15,655 bases of DNA from Thermoanaerobacteraceae bacterium (GCA_030016455.1 JASEJH010000010.1:1-15655); one strand, 5' to 3'. Counted from the first letter of the stretch, positions 1 through 6,930 are shown. The notes: generated by a model not told the origin, from the sequence alone. Numbers and translations: made by a program.

Positions 1-117
1 CTGGTGCGCAACGTTGAGGGGCCGGAACTCATGGGGTGCCTGCGCGTGAACGTGGGCACGCCGGCGGAAAATGCGGCCTTTCTGAACGCCCTTGAGGCCG
101 TGCTGGCGCAAGTATAG
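1..117 (+). CDS. hisC: Histidinol-phosphate aminotransferase, 3' end only
   Basis: The first 38 codons of the window are open and end at a TAG. The C-terminal text LRVNVGTPAENAAFL resembles the end of HisC aminotransferases (fold-type I, PLP-dependent), where the motif R-V-(T/N)-V-G-T-P-x-E-N is conserved. HisC converts imidazole acetol phosphate plus glutamate to histidinol phosphate. The start and the PLP lysine lie outside the window. The next gene, hisB, begins 13 bp after the stop, and its ribosome binding site (AGGAGG) overlaps this stop codon, so the two are clearly co-transcribed. The assignment rests on a short tail plus perfect operon context. Confidence 0.85.
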   Translation: MVRNVEGPELMGCLRVNVGTPAENAAFLNALEAVLAQV

Positions 118-130
118 GAGGTTGGGAATC

Positions 131-721
131 ATGTCCGAACGGCGGACGGGGGTTACCCGGGAAACGAAGGAGACCACGGTGCGGGTGGGGTTGAACCTTG
201 ACGGCAGCGGGCGAGTCAGCGCCGAGGTCGGCGTCGGGTTCTTCGAACACATGCTGGAGCTGCTGGCCCGTTTTGCCCTTTTCGACCTTGAGGTAACGGC
301 GCGGGGCGACCTGAACGTCGACGCCCACCACACGGTGGAAGACGTCGGGATTACCCTCGGGCAGGCTTTCGCGCAGGCCCTCGGGGCAAAAGAGGGGATC
401 AGGCGCTTCGGGCACGCGGTGGTGCCGATGGACGAAGCCCTGGCGCTGGCCGCGGTGGACATCAGCGGCCGGGGGCACCTGTCTTTTTCCGGCAAGCTGC
501 CGGCCTCCCGGGTGGGGGATTTCGACACGGAACTGGTGCCGGAGTTTTTCCGGGCGTTTGCGGTCAATGCCGGCCTCACGCTCCACCTGCGCGTCTTCAG
601 CGGCCGGAACACCCACCACATCATCGAGGCGCTTTTCAAGGCCTGCGGACGGGCCCTCGGGGACGCGGCGACCCGCGATCCCCGGGTTCAAGGCGTGCCG
701 TCTACGAAGGGAAAGCTTTAG
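131..721 (+). CDS. hisB: Imidazoleglycerol-phosphate dehydratase
   Basis: This 196-residue protein is a monofunctional IGP dehydratase, which removes water from imidazoleglycerol phosphate to give imidazole acetol phosphate. It has the two metal-binding His-His motifs of the family: D-A-H-H-T-V-E-D at residues 64-71 and H-H-I-I-E at about 162-166, which together hold the two Mn ions of the active site. The N-terminus (RRTGVTRETKET) is also typical. There is no phosphatase domain, unlike the fused HisB of enterobacteria. I chose the ATG at 131 because an AGGAGG motif lies about 9 bp upstream and the family starts here. An in-frame ATG at 92 lies inside hisC and would add 13 unrelated residues. 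It is followed by an unusually long gap containing heptad repeats before hisH. Confidence 0.97.
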   Translation: MSERRTGVTRETKETTVRVGLNLDGSGRVSAEVGVGFFEHMLELLARFALFDLEVTARGDLNVDAHHTVEDVGITLGQAFAQALGAKEGIRRFGHAVVPMDEALALAAVDISGRGHLSFSGKLPASRVGDFDTELVPEFFRAFAVNAGLTLHLRVFSGRNTHHIIEALFKACGRALGDAATRDPRVQGVPSTKGKL

Positions 722-832
722 GAGACAGAATTCAGAATCCAGAATGGAGTTTGTAGAAATCCGCGGAGCGAATTCCTCTTTGAACCTTCCGGCTCCTGGC
801 TTTTGACTTCTGGACCCGGGATTCCGTCTTCT
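720..832. repeat. Two heptad-repeat arrays in opposite orientation between hisB and hisH
   Basis: The gap between hisB and hisH is built of 7-bp units. From 720 the units are AGGAGAC, AGAATTC, AGAATCC and AGAATGG (to 747). From 791 they are GGCTCCT, GGCTTTT, GACTTCT, GGACCCG, GGATTCC and GTCTTCT (to 832). The second set (about G-R-N-T-T-C-T) is the reverse complement of the style of the first (A-G-A-A-T-C-C), so the arms face each other. Several short stretches can pair, for example GAATCC 735-740 with GGATTC 819-824, or CCAGAA 739-744 with TTCTGG 808-813. The hisH ribosome binding site follows immediately. The unit structure is seen directly; a role in folding or in repeat mobility is inference. 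Confidence 0.7.
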
Positions 833-847
833 TTAGGAGAGGTTTGC

Positions 848-1462
848 ATGATCGCGATCATTGATTACGGGATGGGGAATCTCCGCAGCGTGGAGAAAGG
901 GTTTTTAAAGGCGGGGTATGACGCGGCGGTGGTGCACGAGCCGGAGGCGCTCGCCCGGGCGCGGGGAGTGGTCCTGCCCGGGGTGGGGGCGTTTGCGGAC
1001 GCGATGCAGAATTTGCGGGCGACCGGTTTCCTGGACGCGGTCCAGGAAGTGCTCCGGTCGGGCAGGCCCTTTTTAGGTATCTGTCTCGGGTTACAGCTTC
1101 TGTTTGAAATGAGCGAGGAATGGGGCGAGACGGAGGGACTGGGCTACTTCAAGGGGCGGGTGCAGCGGCTGCCGGAAGGAGTGAAGGTGCCCCACATGGG
1201 GTGGAACGAGGCGGAGTTCGTGCGGCCCACCCCGCTTTTTGAGGGCATCCCGAACCGGACCCGCTTTTACTTCGTTCATTCCTATTACGTGGCCCCCGAA
1301 GAAAGGGAGATCGTCCTGGCGGAGACAGAGTACGGCGTGCGTTTCGCGGTGGCGGTTGGCAGAGGGAAGGTTTTCGGGATCCAGTTTCACCCGGAGAAAT
1401 CAAGCAGCTGGGGCCTGCGGATCCTGGCCAATTTTGGGAAGCTGGTGGCCAAATGTTCGTAA
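848..1462 (+). CDS. hisH: Imidazole glycerol phosphate synthase, glutaminase subunit
   Basis: This 204-residue class I glutamine amidotransferase hydrolyses glutamine and passes ammonia to HisF to make imidazoleglycerol phosphate and AICAR. The nucleophilic cysteine is C79 in G-I-C-L-G-L-Q, and the partners are H181 and E183 in F-H-P-E-K-S. The N-terminal I-D-Y-G-M-G-N-L and the P-G-V-G-A-F oxyanion-region motif are also present. Length is normal for the family. I chose ATG 848 because it has a strong site (TTAGGAGAGG) 5-6 bp upstream. A TTG at 803 in frame would begin inside the upstream heptad repeats. The last 10 bp overlap the start of hisA, suggesting translational coupling. HisH and HisF, its obligate partner, are separated only by hisA. 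Confidence 0.97.
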   Translation: MIAIIDYGMGNLRSVEKGFLKAGYDAAVVHEPEALARARGVVLPGVGAFADAMQNLRATGFLDAVQEVLRSGRPFLGICLGLQLLFEMSEEWGETEGLGYFKGRVQRLPEGVKVPHMGWNEAEFVRPTPLFEGIPNRTRFYFVHSYYVAPEEREIVLAETEYGVRFAVAVGRGKVFGIQFHPEKSSSWGLRILANFGKLVAKCS

Positions 1463-2190
1463 TACCGGCAATTGATTTGCGGGACGGGCGGTGCGTCCGT
1501 CTGGTCGAAGGAAAGGCGGACCGGGAAACGGTTTACTCCGGAGACCCGGTGGCGGTAGCGCTGAAGTGGCAGGAGGCGGGCGCGAAATGGCTGCACGTGG
1601 TGGACCTTGACGGCGCCTTTCGCGGGAAGCCCGTTCACCTTGCGCTAATCCGGCAGATAATCGAGCAGGTCGCCATTCCGGTGCAGGTGGGAGGCGGAAT
1701 CAGGGAAAAGGCGGCGGTGGAAGAAGTGCTGGGATGCGGGGCTGCCAGGGCGATTATCGGGACGGTAGCCCTCAACGCCGATTTTGTTGCCAAATTAGTT
1801 GGTGATTTCGGTTCCCGGATCGTGGTGAGCGTGGATTGCCGTGACGGCGTCGTGGCCGTGCGCGGTTGGGAGAGCCTCTCAGGAATCAAGGCGGGGGTTT
1901 TCGGACGCCGGCTGAGGGAATCCGGGGTGGAGCGGGTGGTTTTTACCGATATCCGGCGCGACGGCACCCTGAAGGGTCCGAATATCCAGGCGGTGGCCGA
2001 CTTTGCCCGGGAGACGGGTTTGAAGGTGATCGCCTCCGGCGGGGTTTCCCGGGTGGAGGACATCCAGAAGCTGCGCAAACTGGAAGCGCTGGGCGTGGAA
2101 GCGGTGATTGTCGGAAAGGCGCTGTATGACGGGCGGCTCACGCTGCAGGAAGCGCTGGCCGCGGCGGAGGAAGAGGATTATGCTGGCTAA
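1453..2190 (+). CDS. hisA: Phosphoribosylformimino-AICAR ribotide (ProFAR) isomerase
   Basis: This 245-residue (beta-alpha)8 barrel carries out the Amadori rearrangement of ProFAR to PRFAR. The two catalytic aspartates are visible: D8 in I-P-A-I-D-L and D128 in V-S-V-D-C-R-D-G. Phosphate-binding glycine loops of the half-barrel type are present (Q-V-G-G-G-I-R near 78-84 and I-A-S-G-G-V-S in the C-terminal half). The ATG lies inside hisH, overlapping its last codons by 10 bp, and its own end overlaps hisF by 11 bp, so expression is tightly coupled. The start M-F-V-I-P-A-I-D matches the family exactly, leaving no real alternative. Confidence 0.97.
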   Translation: MFVIPAIDLRDGRCVRLVEGKADRETVYSGDPVAVALKWQEAGAKWLHVVDLDGAFRGKPVHLALIRQIIEQVAIPVQVGGGIREKAAVEEVLGCGAARAIIGTVALNADFVAKLVGDFGSRIVVSVDCRDGVVAVRGWESLSGIKAGVFGRRLRESGVERVVFTDIRRDGTLKGPNIQAVADFARETGLKVIASGGVSRVEDIQKLRKLEALGVEAVIVGKALYDGRLTLQEALAAAEEEDYAG

Positions 2191-2938
2191 GCGGATTATT
2201 CCCTGCCTGGATGTGGACCGGGGGCGGGTGGTTAAAGGAGTCAACTTCATCAACCTCCGGGATGCCGGCGATCCGGTGGAACTGGCCGCGCTTTATGACC
2301 GGGAAGGGGCGGACGAATTAGTTTTCCTGGACATCACTGCTTCCGCCGAAGAGCGCGACATTATGCTTGAGGTGGCCCGCCGGACGGCGGAGGAGGTTTT
2401 CATTCCGTTTACCGTGGGCGGCGGGTTGCGGAGCCTGGAGGATATCCGCCGGATGCTGGCCGCGGGGGCCGACAAGGTGTCCTTGAACACCGCGGCGGTC
2501 AAGGACCCCGGGCTGATCGCGGCGGCGGCTTCCCGTTTCGGGACGCAGTGCATCGTGGTGGCGATTGACGCCCGGCGGGTGGGAAAAGGGCGGTGGGAGG
2601 TTTACATCCACGGGGGGCGGACCCCTACCGGGATTGACGCCCTGGACTGGGCGCGGAAGGTCGAAGAACTGGGGGCGGGCGAGATTATGCTCACCAGCAT
2701 GGACCGGGACGGCACCAAGGACGGCTACGACGTCGAGCTCACCAGGGCGGTGGCGGAGACCGTCCGGATTCCGGTGATCGCTTCGGGGGGCGTCGGGACG
2801 CTCGAACACATCGCGGAGGGGTTGACCGCCGGGGGAGCCGACGCGGCGCTGGCGGCTTCGATTTTTCACTTCGGGGAGTACGCCATTCGGGAGGTAAAGG
2901 AGTACCTTGCGGCGCGGGGGATTCCGGTGCGGCTTTAA
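2180..2938 (+). CDS. hisF: Imidazole glycerol phosphate synthase, cyclase subunit
   Basis: This 252-residue (beta-alpha)8 barrel is the synthase partner of HisH. It uses ammonia channelled through the barrel to close the imidazole ring. The essential aspartates D11 (P-C-L-D-V-D) and D130 (V-A-I-D-A) fall at the canonical positions. The ammonia-channel and phosphate motifs (F-T-V-G-G-G-L-R at about 77-84, I-A-S-G-G-V-G near the C-terminal end) are intact. The start ATG 2180 gives the standard N-terminus [11 protein letters not shown]. The longer in-frame opening from 2108 would add 24 arginine-rich residues that are only a shadow of hisA. It overlaps hisA by 11 bp. An 89-bp gap follows before hisI. 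Confidence 0.98.
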   Translation: MLAKRIIPCLDVDRGRVVKGVNFINLRDAGDPVELAALYDREGADELVFLDITASAEERDIMLEVARRTAEEVFIPFTVGGGLRSLEDIRRMLAAGADKVSLNTAAVKDPGLIAAAASRFGTQCIVVAIDARRVGKGRWEVYIHGGRTPTGIDALDWARKVEELGAGEIMLTSMDRDGTKDGYDVELTRAVAETVRIPVIASGGVGTLEHIAEGLTAGGADAALAASIFHFGEYAIREVKEYLAARGIPVRL

Positions 2939-2965
2939 AGGCGCAGCCGGAAAAGCCGATAAAAA

Positions 2966-3012
2966 GAGAAGGGGGCCTGTATCACGGCCAGTACCGGTTT
3001 GCAGAACTTCTC
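2966..3012 (+). other. Possible mRNA hairpin ahead of the hisI ribosome binding site
   Basis: In the 89-bp hisF-hisI gap, GAGAAG (2966-2971) can pair with CTTCTC (3007-3012), enclosing a smaller GGCC/GGCC stem (2974-2977 with 2986-2989, 8-nt loop). The outer stem ends directly before AAAGGGGG, the site for hisI. There is no U-run, so this is not an intrinsic terminator. It could modulate hisI translation or mRNA stability, but short stems like these arise often in GC-rich DNA. Confidence 0.3.
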
Positions 3013-3027
3013 AAAGGGGGTGGCAGG

Positions 3028-3753
3028 TTGCGCTTTAATCTTGATCGTTTCAAGTTCAACGCCGACGGCCTGATCCCGGTCATTGTGCAGGACAACCGGA
3101 CCAGCGAGGTGCTGATGCTCGCTTATATGAACCGGGAAGCACTGGCCAAGACTTTCAGCAGCGGGCAGACGTGGTTTTACAGCCGCAGCCGTCAGGAGCT
3201 CTGGCATAAGGGGGAAACCTCCGGCAACATCCAGGAACTGGATGAGATCTACTTCGACTGCGACGCCGACACCTTGCTCATCAAGGTGCGGCAGCACGGT
3301 GCAGCCTGCCACGAGGGTTACAAGAGTTGCTTCCATTACCGGATCGAGCCGGACGGACGGGTGGCGCTGGTGGGCGACATGGTCTTTAACCCGGCGGAGG
3401 TTTACGGGGAGAAGGCGCTTCCTTCCAGCGTCCGGCTCCAGCCCAAAGAGAGCCGGCCGGTTTACATCTGCGGCAGTACGATTCTCGAAGAGGTCTACGA
3501 CGTGATTTTAGACCGGAAGCAGAACCGGGTCCAGGGAGCGTATACCAGTTATTTATTTGATAAGGGAATAGACACCATCCTCCAGAAGTTAGGTGAGGAG
3601 ACCACCGAGGTGCTGATTGCGGCCAAGAACCGCCACCGGGACGAGGTGATCAAGGAGGCGGCCGACGTCATTTACCACCTGATGGTGCTGCTGGCGGCGG
3701 AAGGGGTGGACGTGCGGGAGGTTTTCGGGGAGCTTGCGAGCCGGAAGAGATAG
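3028..3753 (+). CDS. hisIE: Bifunctional phosphoribosyl-AMP cyclohydrolase / phosphoribosyl-ATP pyrophosphatase
   Basis: This 241-residue fusion carries steps two and three of histidine synthesis. The N-terminal PRA-CH domain (about 1-115) opens the adenine ring of PR-AMP. Its Mg/Zn residues are visible as D77-C-D-A-D81, C94-H95 and S-C101-F. The C-terminal PRA-PH domain (about 145-241) hydrolyses PR-ATP to PR-AMP and shows the helical acidic motif G-E-E-T-T-E followed by E-A-A-D-V-I-Y-H. The start is a TTG preceded 8 bp upstream by [19 protein letters not shown] fits the family start. It is the last gene of the operon and is followed 35 bp later by a strong terminator. Many clostridia encode these activities as separate hisI and hisE genes. 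Confidence 0.97.
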   Translation: MRFNLDRFKFNADGLIPVIVQDNRTSEVLMLAYMNREALAKTFSSGQTWFYSRSRQELWHKGETSGNIQELDEIYFDCDADTLLIKVRQHGAACHEGYKSCFHYRIEPDGRVALVGDMVFNPAEVYGEKALPSSVRLQPKESRPVYICGSTILEEVYDVILDRKQNRVQGAYTSYLFDKGIDTILQKLGEETTEVLIAAKNRHRDEVIKEAADVIYHLMVLLAAEGVDVREVFGELASRKR

Positions 3754-3788
3754 TTTCCGGCGCACCATAAACCCGGTTGCCAAAATAT

Positions 3789-3820
3789 AAAAAAGGCGGC
3801 GCAGCGCCTTTTTTGTTTTT
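3789..3820 (+). terminator. Intrinsic terminator of the his operon
   Basis: AAAAAAGGCG (3789-3798) pairs with CGCCTTTTTT (3805-3814) around a 6-nt loop, and the T-run continues as TTTTTTGTTTTT to 3820. It lies 35 bp past the hisIE stop. The A-rich left arm would also give a U-tract on the opposite strand. Confidence 0.92.
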
Positions 3821-3921
3821 GTGCCGTCACGTCCCAGGGGCCTCTTCCGTAATATGCCCGGAGAGCTTCGGAAAGGTGAACGGTGGTGGGCGGTCGGGCT
3901 CCTAAAACAGAGGATCCGGTT

Positions 3922-3943
3922 CCGCCGGTAATTGAACTGGCGG
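3922..3943. repeat. Inverted repeat upstream of the NifX/MinD operon promoter
   Basis: CCGCCGGT (3922-3929) and ACTGGCGG (3936-3943) pair over 8 bp with one G-T wobble and a 6-bp loop. It lies about 50 bp upstream of the -35 box, so it would not be in the transcript; as DNA it might be an activator or operator site. The rest of the 300-bp gap between hisIE and the next gene holds only the his terminator and the promoter. I see no further gene there. Confidence 0.35.
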
Positions 3944-3992
3944 TGATAAACGGTCTGGCAACCTTTGCCTTTTGCTGCGGCCTTTAAAGTAA

Positions 3993-4021
3993 TTGACATA
4001 TGTTCATAATTAGTTTAAATT
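3993..4021 (+). promoter_or_regulatory. Sigma-A type promoter of the NifX/MinD operon
   Basis: A perfect -35 TTGACA (3993-3998) is followed after 17 bp by TAAATT (4016-4021) in a locally AT-rich stretch, 33 bp upstream of the first start codon. TATG-TT-CATA (3999-4008), a small perfect dyad, sits directly after the -35 and could be an operator. I see no clear -24/-12 element here, although some related anaerobe operons are sigma-54 dependent. Confidence 0.65.
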
Positions 4022-4053
4022 AATATTAAAGGAGAATCGGAGGGAGGAATAAA

Positions 4054-4419
4054 GTGAAGGTTGCCGTTTCTGCTGCGGGTTCCGGAGCCGAAGCCCCGCT
4101 GGACCCGCACCTGGGGCGTTGTGCCTATTTCGTAGTCTACGATGACAAGACCGGTACTTTTTCGACCGTGGCCAATCCCGGCGCCACCGAAGGCGGTGGT
4201 GCCGGGATCAAGGCGGCGCAGAGTTTGCTACGGCAAGGAGTCAGCGTGGTCATCAGCGGCAGCGTCGGCCCTAATGCCTACCAGATCCTTGAACAGGCGG
4301 GAATCCGGTGTTACCTAGGTAAAAGCGGACCGGTCCGGGAATCCGTTCAGGCATGGCGCGAGAATGAACTCCCGCCTTTGAAGTCCGCGGGAAGGCCGGG
4401 GTGGCGGCGCCGGATGTAG
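4054..4419 (+). CDS. NifX/NifB-type dinitrogenase cofactor-like protein, first copy
   Basis: This 121-residue protein belongs to the Nitro_FeMo-Co fold family (PF02579), small RNase-H-like proteins that bind or carry metal-sulfur clusters. It shows the family pattern: a short first strand (M-K-V-A-V-S), then D-P-H-L-G-R-C at residues 17-23, then F-V-V-Y-D, the V-V-I-S-G-S-V-G-P-N-A glycine turn and G-I-R-C-Y. The tail after about residue 105 is basic (G-R-P-G-W-R-R-R-M). The GTG start is backed by GGAGGAAT a few bases upstream. It opens a four-gene operon with a second family member and two MinD-type ferredoxin ATPases, like orange-protein clusters of sulfate reducers. It is not evidence for nitrogen fixation by itself, since no nif genes are present. 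The exact cofactor is unknown. Confidence 0.88.
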   Translation: MKVAVSAAGSGAEAPLDPHLGRCAYFVVYDDKTGTFSTVANPGATEGGGAGIKAAQSLLRQGVSVVISGSVGPNAYQILEQAGIRCYLGKSGPVRESVQAWRENELPPLKSAGRPGWRRRM

Positions 4420-4456
4420 GCTGTCCCGCTGACGATTATATGGAGGTGAATGCAGT

Positions 4457-4840
4457 TTGCGGATTGCGGTAGCTATGGAAGGAAATCAGGTTGCGTCTCA
4501 CTTCGGGCATTGTACCGAATTCCTCCTGGTCGACGTGGCGGACGGGCGGTTGAAAAAGGAAGTCCTGATCCCCAACCCGGGGCACCAACCGGGTTTTCTC
4601 CCCCGCTACCTCGGCGAATTGGGGGTTACCCACGTGATTGCGGGCGGGATGGGGGCGCGCGCCCAGGAGCTTTTTGTAGCGCGCGGCATTTCACCCATTA
4701 TAGGGGCACAGGGACCGGTCCGTGAAGTGCTCGGCGCTTTTCTTGCCGGCAGGCTGGTAACCGGACCGTCGCTTTGCTCCCACGGGACGGAAGGGCACGT
4801 ACCCCGCTGCGGCGGCCGTTGCGGGGGGCAGCACGGGTGA
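4457..4840 (+). CDS. NifX/NifB-type dinitrogenase cofactor-like protein, second copy with Cys/His tail
   Basis: This 127-residue PF02579-family protein has the canonical S-H-F-G-H-C (14-19), the F-L-L-V-D strand and the V-I-A-G-G-M-G-A-R-A turn. H15/C19-type residues are the usual metal or cluster contacts. Unlike the first copy it ends in a Cys/His-rich tail: C107, H109, H114, C118, C122 and H126 within 20 residues, which looks like an added metal site. I chose TTG 4457 because GGAGGTG lies 8 bp upstream and M-R-I-A-V-A-M-E is the family start. The gene begins 37 bp after the first copy, and its TGA overlaps the GTG of the next gene (GTGA). It probably acts with the downstream ferredoxin ATPases as carrier or substrate of a metal cluster; this is inference from context. 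Confidence 0.9.
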   Translation: MRIAVAMEGNQVASHFGHCTEFLLVDVADGRLKKEVLIPNPGHQPGFLPRYLGELGVTHVIAGGMGARAQELFVARGISPIIGAQGPVREVLGAFLAGRLVTGPSLCSHGTEGHVPRCGGRCGGQHG

Positions 4841-5697
4841 TTGTGGCCGTAGTCAGCGGGAAGGGAGGAACCGGCAAGACCACGGTGGCGGTAAACCTGG
4901 CGCTCAGCCTTGACAGGGAGGTGCAGTTGCTAGACTGTGACGTCGAGGAGCCCAACGCGCACCTCCTGCTGCGGCCGGAAATTAGCACCGCCGAGCCGGT
5001 TTATCTCCCGGTGCCGGTTTTTCAGAAGGGAAAATGCACGGGCTGCGGCCGCTGCGTCGAAGTCTGCGCGTACAACGCCCTGGTGCTGCTCCGGGACAAG
5101 GTCCTTATCCTTCGGGAATTGTGCCACGGCTGCGGCGGGTGTCTTTACTTTTGTCCTGAAGAGGCGCTGGTCGAAGGCAAGAAAGTTCTCGGCACCGTCG
5201 AGCAGGGAAGGATCGGAAAAATCGGTTTTGCCTGCGGCAGGCTCAACGTGGGTGAAGCACTTGCGCCTCCGGTCATCAAGGCTTTGCGGCGGGGGGCCGA
5301 CCCGGCGCTTGATACCATTGTTGATTGCCCGCCTGGCGCCTCCTGTCCGGTGGTGCAGGCCGTCCGGGGAGTGGACTTCTGCCTGGTGGTTACGGAGCCC
5401 ACACCCTTTGGCCGGCACGATCTGGAAGTGGTGGCGGAAATGTTACGGATGCTGAAGATTCCTTGCGCCGTGATCATCAACAGGGCAGATCTGGGCGACG
5501 GCGGCGTGAGGGATTTCTGCAAGGAGCAGGAGATTCCGGTGCTGGCGGAAATTCCCTTTAAAAAGGAAATCGCCCGTTGTTTCGCGGCGGGAATTCCGTT
5601 TATCGAGCGGTTTCCCGGTTGGCGAAAGAAGTTTCAGGAGCTCTGGACCGCGGTGGAGGAAAGAGTTGCCAGTAATGCGCGAAATTGTTGTGCTTAG
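4837..5697 (+). CDS. MinD/Mrp-type P-loop ATPase with inserted 2x[4Fe-4S] ferredoxin domain, first copy
   Basis: This 286-residue protein is a deviant-Walker ATPase: G-K-G-G-T-G-K-T-T at residues 8-16 and the D-C-D-V-E-E-P-N switch at 33-40. A bacterial ferredoxin module is inserted at about 60-115, with Cys 67/70/73/77 and 96/99/102/106 (two CxxCxxCxxxC sets). D-C-P-P-G-A-S-C-P-V and V-V-T-E-P-T-P follow, as in the MinD superfamily. The GTG at 4837 overlaps the previous stop. The longer opening from 4774 would be only arginine-rich shadow sequence. It ends in N-C-C-A, encoded where it overlaps the next gene. Proteins of this type accompany NifX-like proteins in anaerobes and are thought to assemble, load or move metal clusters using ATP; the reaction here is unknown. 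Confidence 0.93.
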   Translation: MIVAVVSGKGGTGKTTVAVNLALSLDREVQLLDCDVEEPNAHLLLRPEISTAEPVYLPVPVFQKGKCTGCGRCVEVCAYNALVLLRDKVLILRELCHGCGGCLYFCPEEALVEGKKVLGTVEQGRIGKIGFACGRLNVGEALAPPVIKALRRGADPALDTIVDCPPGASCPVVQAVRGVDFCLVVTEPTPFGRHDLEVVAEMLRMLKIPCAVIINRADLGDGGVRDFCKEQEIPVLAEIPFKKEIARCFAAGIPFIERFPGWRKKFQELWTAVEERVASNARNCCA

Positions 5698-6529
5698 TGG
5701 AAAAGGAGGTACAGGCAAGACGACGCTGACCGGCGCCTTCGCCACGCTGGGTAAGGATGCGGTGCTCGCGGATGCCGATGTAGATGCGGCCAACCTGCAC
5801 CTGATCCTGCGCCCGGAAATCGTGGCGGAGGAGCCTTTTTTTGGCCTGCGCCTGCCGGTAGTGGATAGGGAGCGATGCACTTCCTGCGGCGTATGTACGC
5901 AGCTCTGCCGGTTCGAGGCGATTCAGGACGGGGAACTGGACGAAACCGCCTGTGAAGGGTGCGCGGTCTGTTTCCACGCCTGTCCTGCAGGAGCTGTCAC
6001 CCTGCGGGAGGCCCTTACCGGCTGCGTCTACGAAGCCCGGACTGCTTTCGGGCCGTTTATCTACGCCGCGCTCGGCGTGGGCCGGGAAAATTCCGGCAAG
6101 CTCGTTGCCAAGGTCAAGCGGCGCGCGCGGGAAATAGCCCGGGAGCAAGCGAAAACCTTTCTGGTGGTTGACGGTCCGCCGGGAATCGGCTGTCCTGTTA
6201 TCGCTTCGGTTGCCGGTGCCGACCTGCTGCTCGTGGTCACCGAGCCCACCGCGGCCGGGTGGCAGGACCTCGAGCGGGTTTTGGAACTGGCGCGCCACTT
6301 CGGCGTGCGGGCAGCGGTATGTGTGAACAAGGCGAGCCTGGATGAAGAAATGACCGGAAAGATCGAGCACTACTGCCGGCAAGAAGGGGTAGCGTTTTTA
6401 GGCCGTATCCCGTTTACCCCGGGCGTGGTGAGGGCGGTGGTGGCACAATCACCCGTCACGGAGCGCCTGGCCGGTCCCGCGGCGCAGGCGATGCGCCAGG
6501 TCTGGGAACGGGCGCTGGACCTTGTGTGA
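5666..6529 (+). CDS. MinD/Mrp-type P-loop ATPase with inserted 2x[4Fe-4S] ferredoxin domain, second copy
   Basis: This 287-residue paralogue of the preceding gene has the same layout: deviant Walker A (G-K-G-G-T-G-K-T-T at 12-20), D-A-D-V-D-A-A-N switch, ferredoxin insert with Cys 71/74/77/81 and 96/99/102/106, then D-G-P-P-G-I-G-C-P-V and V-T-E-P-T. Such pairs probably form a heterodimer across the shared nucleotide interface. TTG 5666 has GGAGG six bases upstream and overlaps the previous gene by 32 bp. The ATG at 5675 gives the more usual family N-terminus (M-R-E-I-V-V-L-S) but is 15 bp from the site, so the start is uncertain by three codons. It ends the operon; the next genes are convergent. 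Confidence 0.93.
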   Translation: MPVMREIVVLSGKGGTGKTTLTGAFATLGKDAVLADADVDAANLHLILRPEIVAEEPFFGLRLPVVDRERCTSCGVCTQLCRFEAIQDGELDETACEGCAVCFHACPAGAVTLREALTGCVYEARTAFGPFIYAALGVGRENSGKLVAKVKRRAREIAREQAKTFLVVDGPPGIGCPVIASVAGADLLLVVTEPTAAGWQDLERVLELARHFGVRAAVCVNKASLDEEMTGKIEHYCRQEGVAFLGRIPFTPGVVRAVVAQSPVTERLAGPAAQAMRQVWERALDLV

Positions 6530-6586
6530 CCGGCTGGCAGGCAGTTCGCCGTGTGCTACCGGCTTCTTGGGGTGCTTTGCCTCTCG

Positions 6587-6621
6587 AAAAGAAGAACCCC
6601 AGCCGGGCGTTCCGGCGGGGG
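6587..6621 (-). terminator. Intrinsic terminator of the DUF1657 gene
   Basis: Read on the minus strand, CCCC-GCCGG and CCGGC-GGGG form a stem of 4 plus 5 bp with one mismatch (plus-strand arms 6597-6606 and 6612-6621) and a 5-nt loop, followed by TTCTTCTTTT. It lies about 45 bp beyond the stop of the minus-strand gene. On the + strand no U-run follows, although a longer imperfect stem (CCGGCT near 6559 with AGCCGG near 6601) could also serve the ATPase operon. Confidence 0.75.
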
Positions 6622-6663
6622 CTCTCTGGATCCGCGGCGCGGGAAATCTGCCTTTAGCTTGAA

Positions 6664-6930
6664 TTATTGTTTGCGCGTTCCCTGTTGGGCCGCCTGTTCC
6701 TTGGCCATGGCTTCCTGGGCCATGTTCTCCATTTTATACTGCGGCTCCTGTCCTTCCACGTAGTTAACCCGGTTGGCGAGGTCCTTGACCATCTGGTCAA
6801 GCTGTTTGGCGAAGTTTGTGTACATCTGTTTCGCCATTGCGTCCTGCGTATCCATGGCAAAGGATTGGAACTGGCCGCTGGCCATTTTCAACATTCCCAG
6901 CGTCTTGTGTAATTCCGAACCCACCGTCAA
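6664..6930 (-). CDS. DUF1657 domain protein
   Basis: This 88-residue helical protein matches my memory of the DUF1657 family (PF07870): M-T-V-G-S-x-x-x-x-T-L, then a helix with A-x-D-T-Q-D-A-x-A-K-Q-x-Y, then V-N-Y-V-E-x-Q-E-P-Q-Y-K. The tail is Gln/Ala/Lys-rich (A-K-E-Q-A-A-Q-Q-G-T-R-K-Q). No signal peptide or membrane segment is seen. The start is TTG with AGGAGG nine bases upstream on the minus strand. The family is of unknown function, is common in endospore formers, and often lies near spoVA/yhcN-type spore genes; none are near here. It is a lone gene convergent with the ATPase operon and has its own terminator. A perfect 12-bp palindrome lies about 60 bp upstream. Confidence 0.85.
   Translation of the reverse strand: MTVGSELHKTLGMLKMASGQFQSFAMDTQDAMAKQMYTNFAKQLDQMVKDLANRVNYVEGQEPQYKMENMAQEAMAKEQAAQQGTRKQ

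Noticed and set aside
92..130. Extended hisB N-terminus from ATG 92
   Set aside because: It would lie within hisC coding sequence, has no ribosome site, and adds residues not seen in the family; ATG 131 has a strong site.
720..832. CRISPR array between hisB and hisH
   Set aside because: The repeats are 7 bp, contiguous and degenerate, with no spacers of regular length and no cas genes.
3589..3999. Minus-strand frame across the his terminator and the next promoter
   Set aside because: It starts within the promoter region and runs through a strong terminator into hisIE antisense. It has no ribosome site or recognisable family.
4054..4840. Nitrogenase (nif) cluster
   Set aside because: PF02579 proteins are widespread in anaerobes without nitrogen fixation. 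No nifH, nifD, nifK, nifE, nifN or radical-SAM nifB is in the window.
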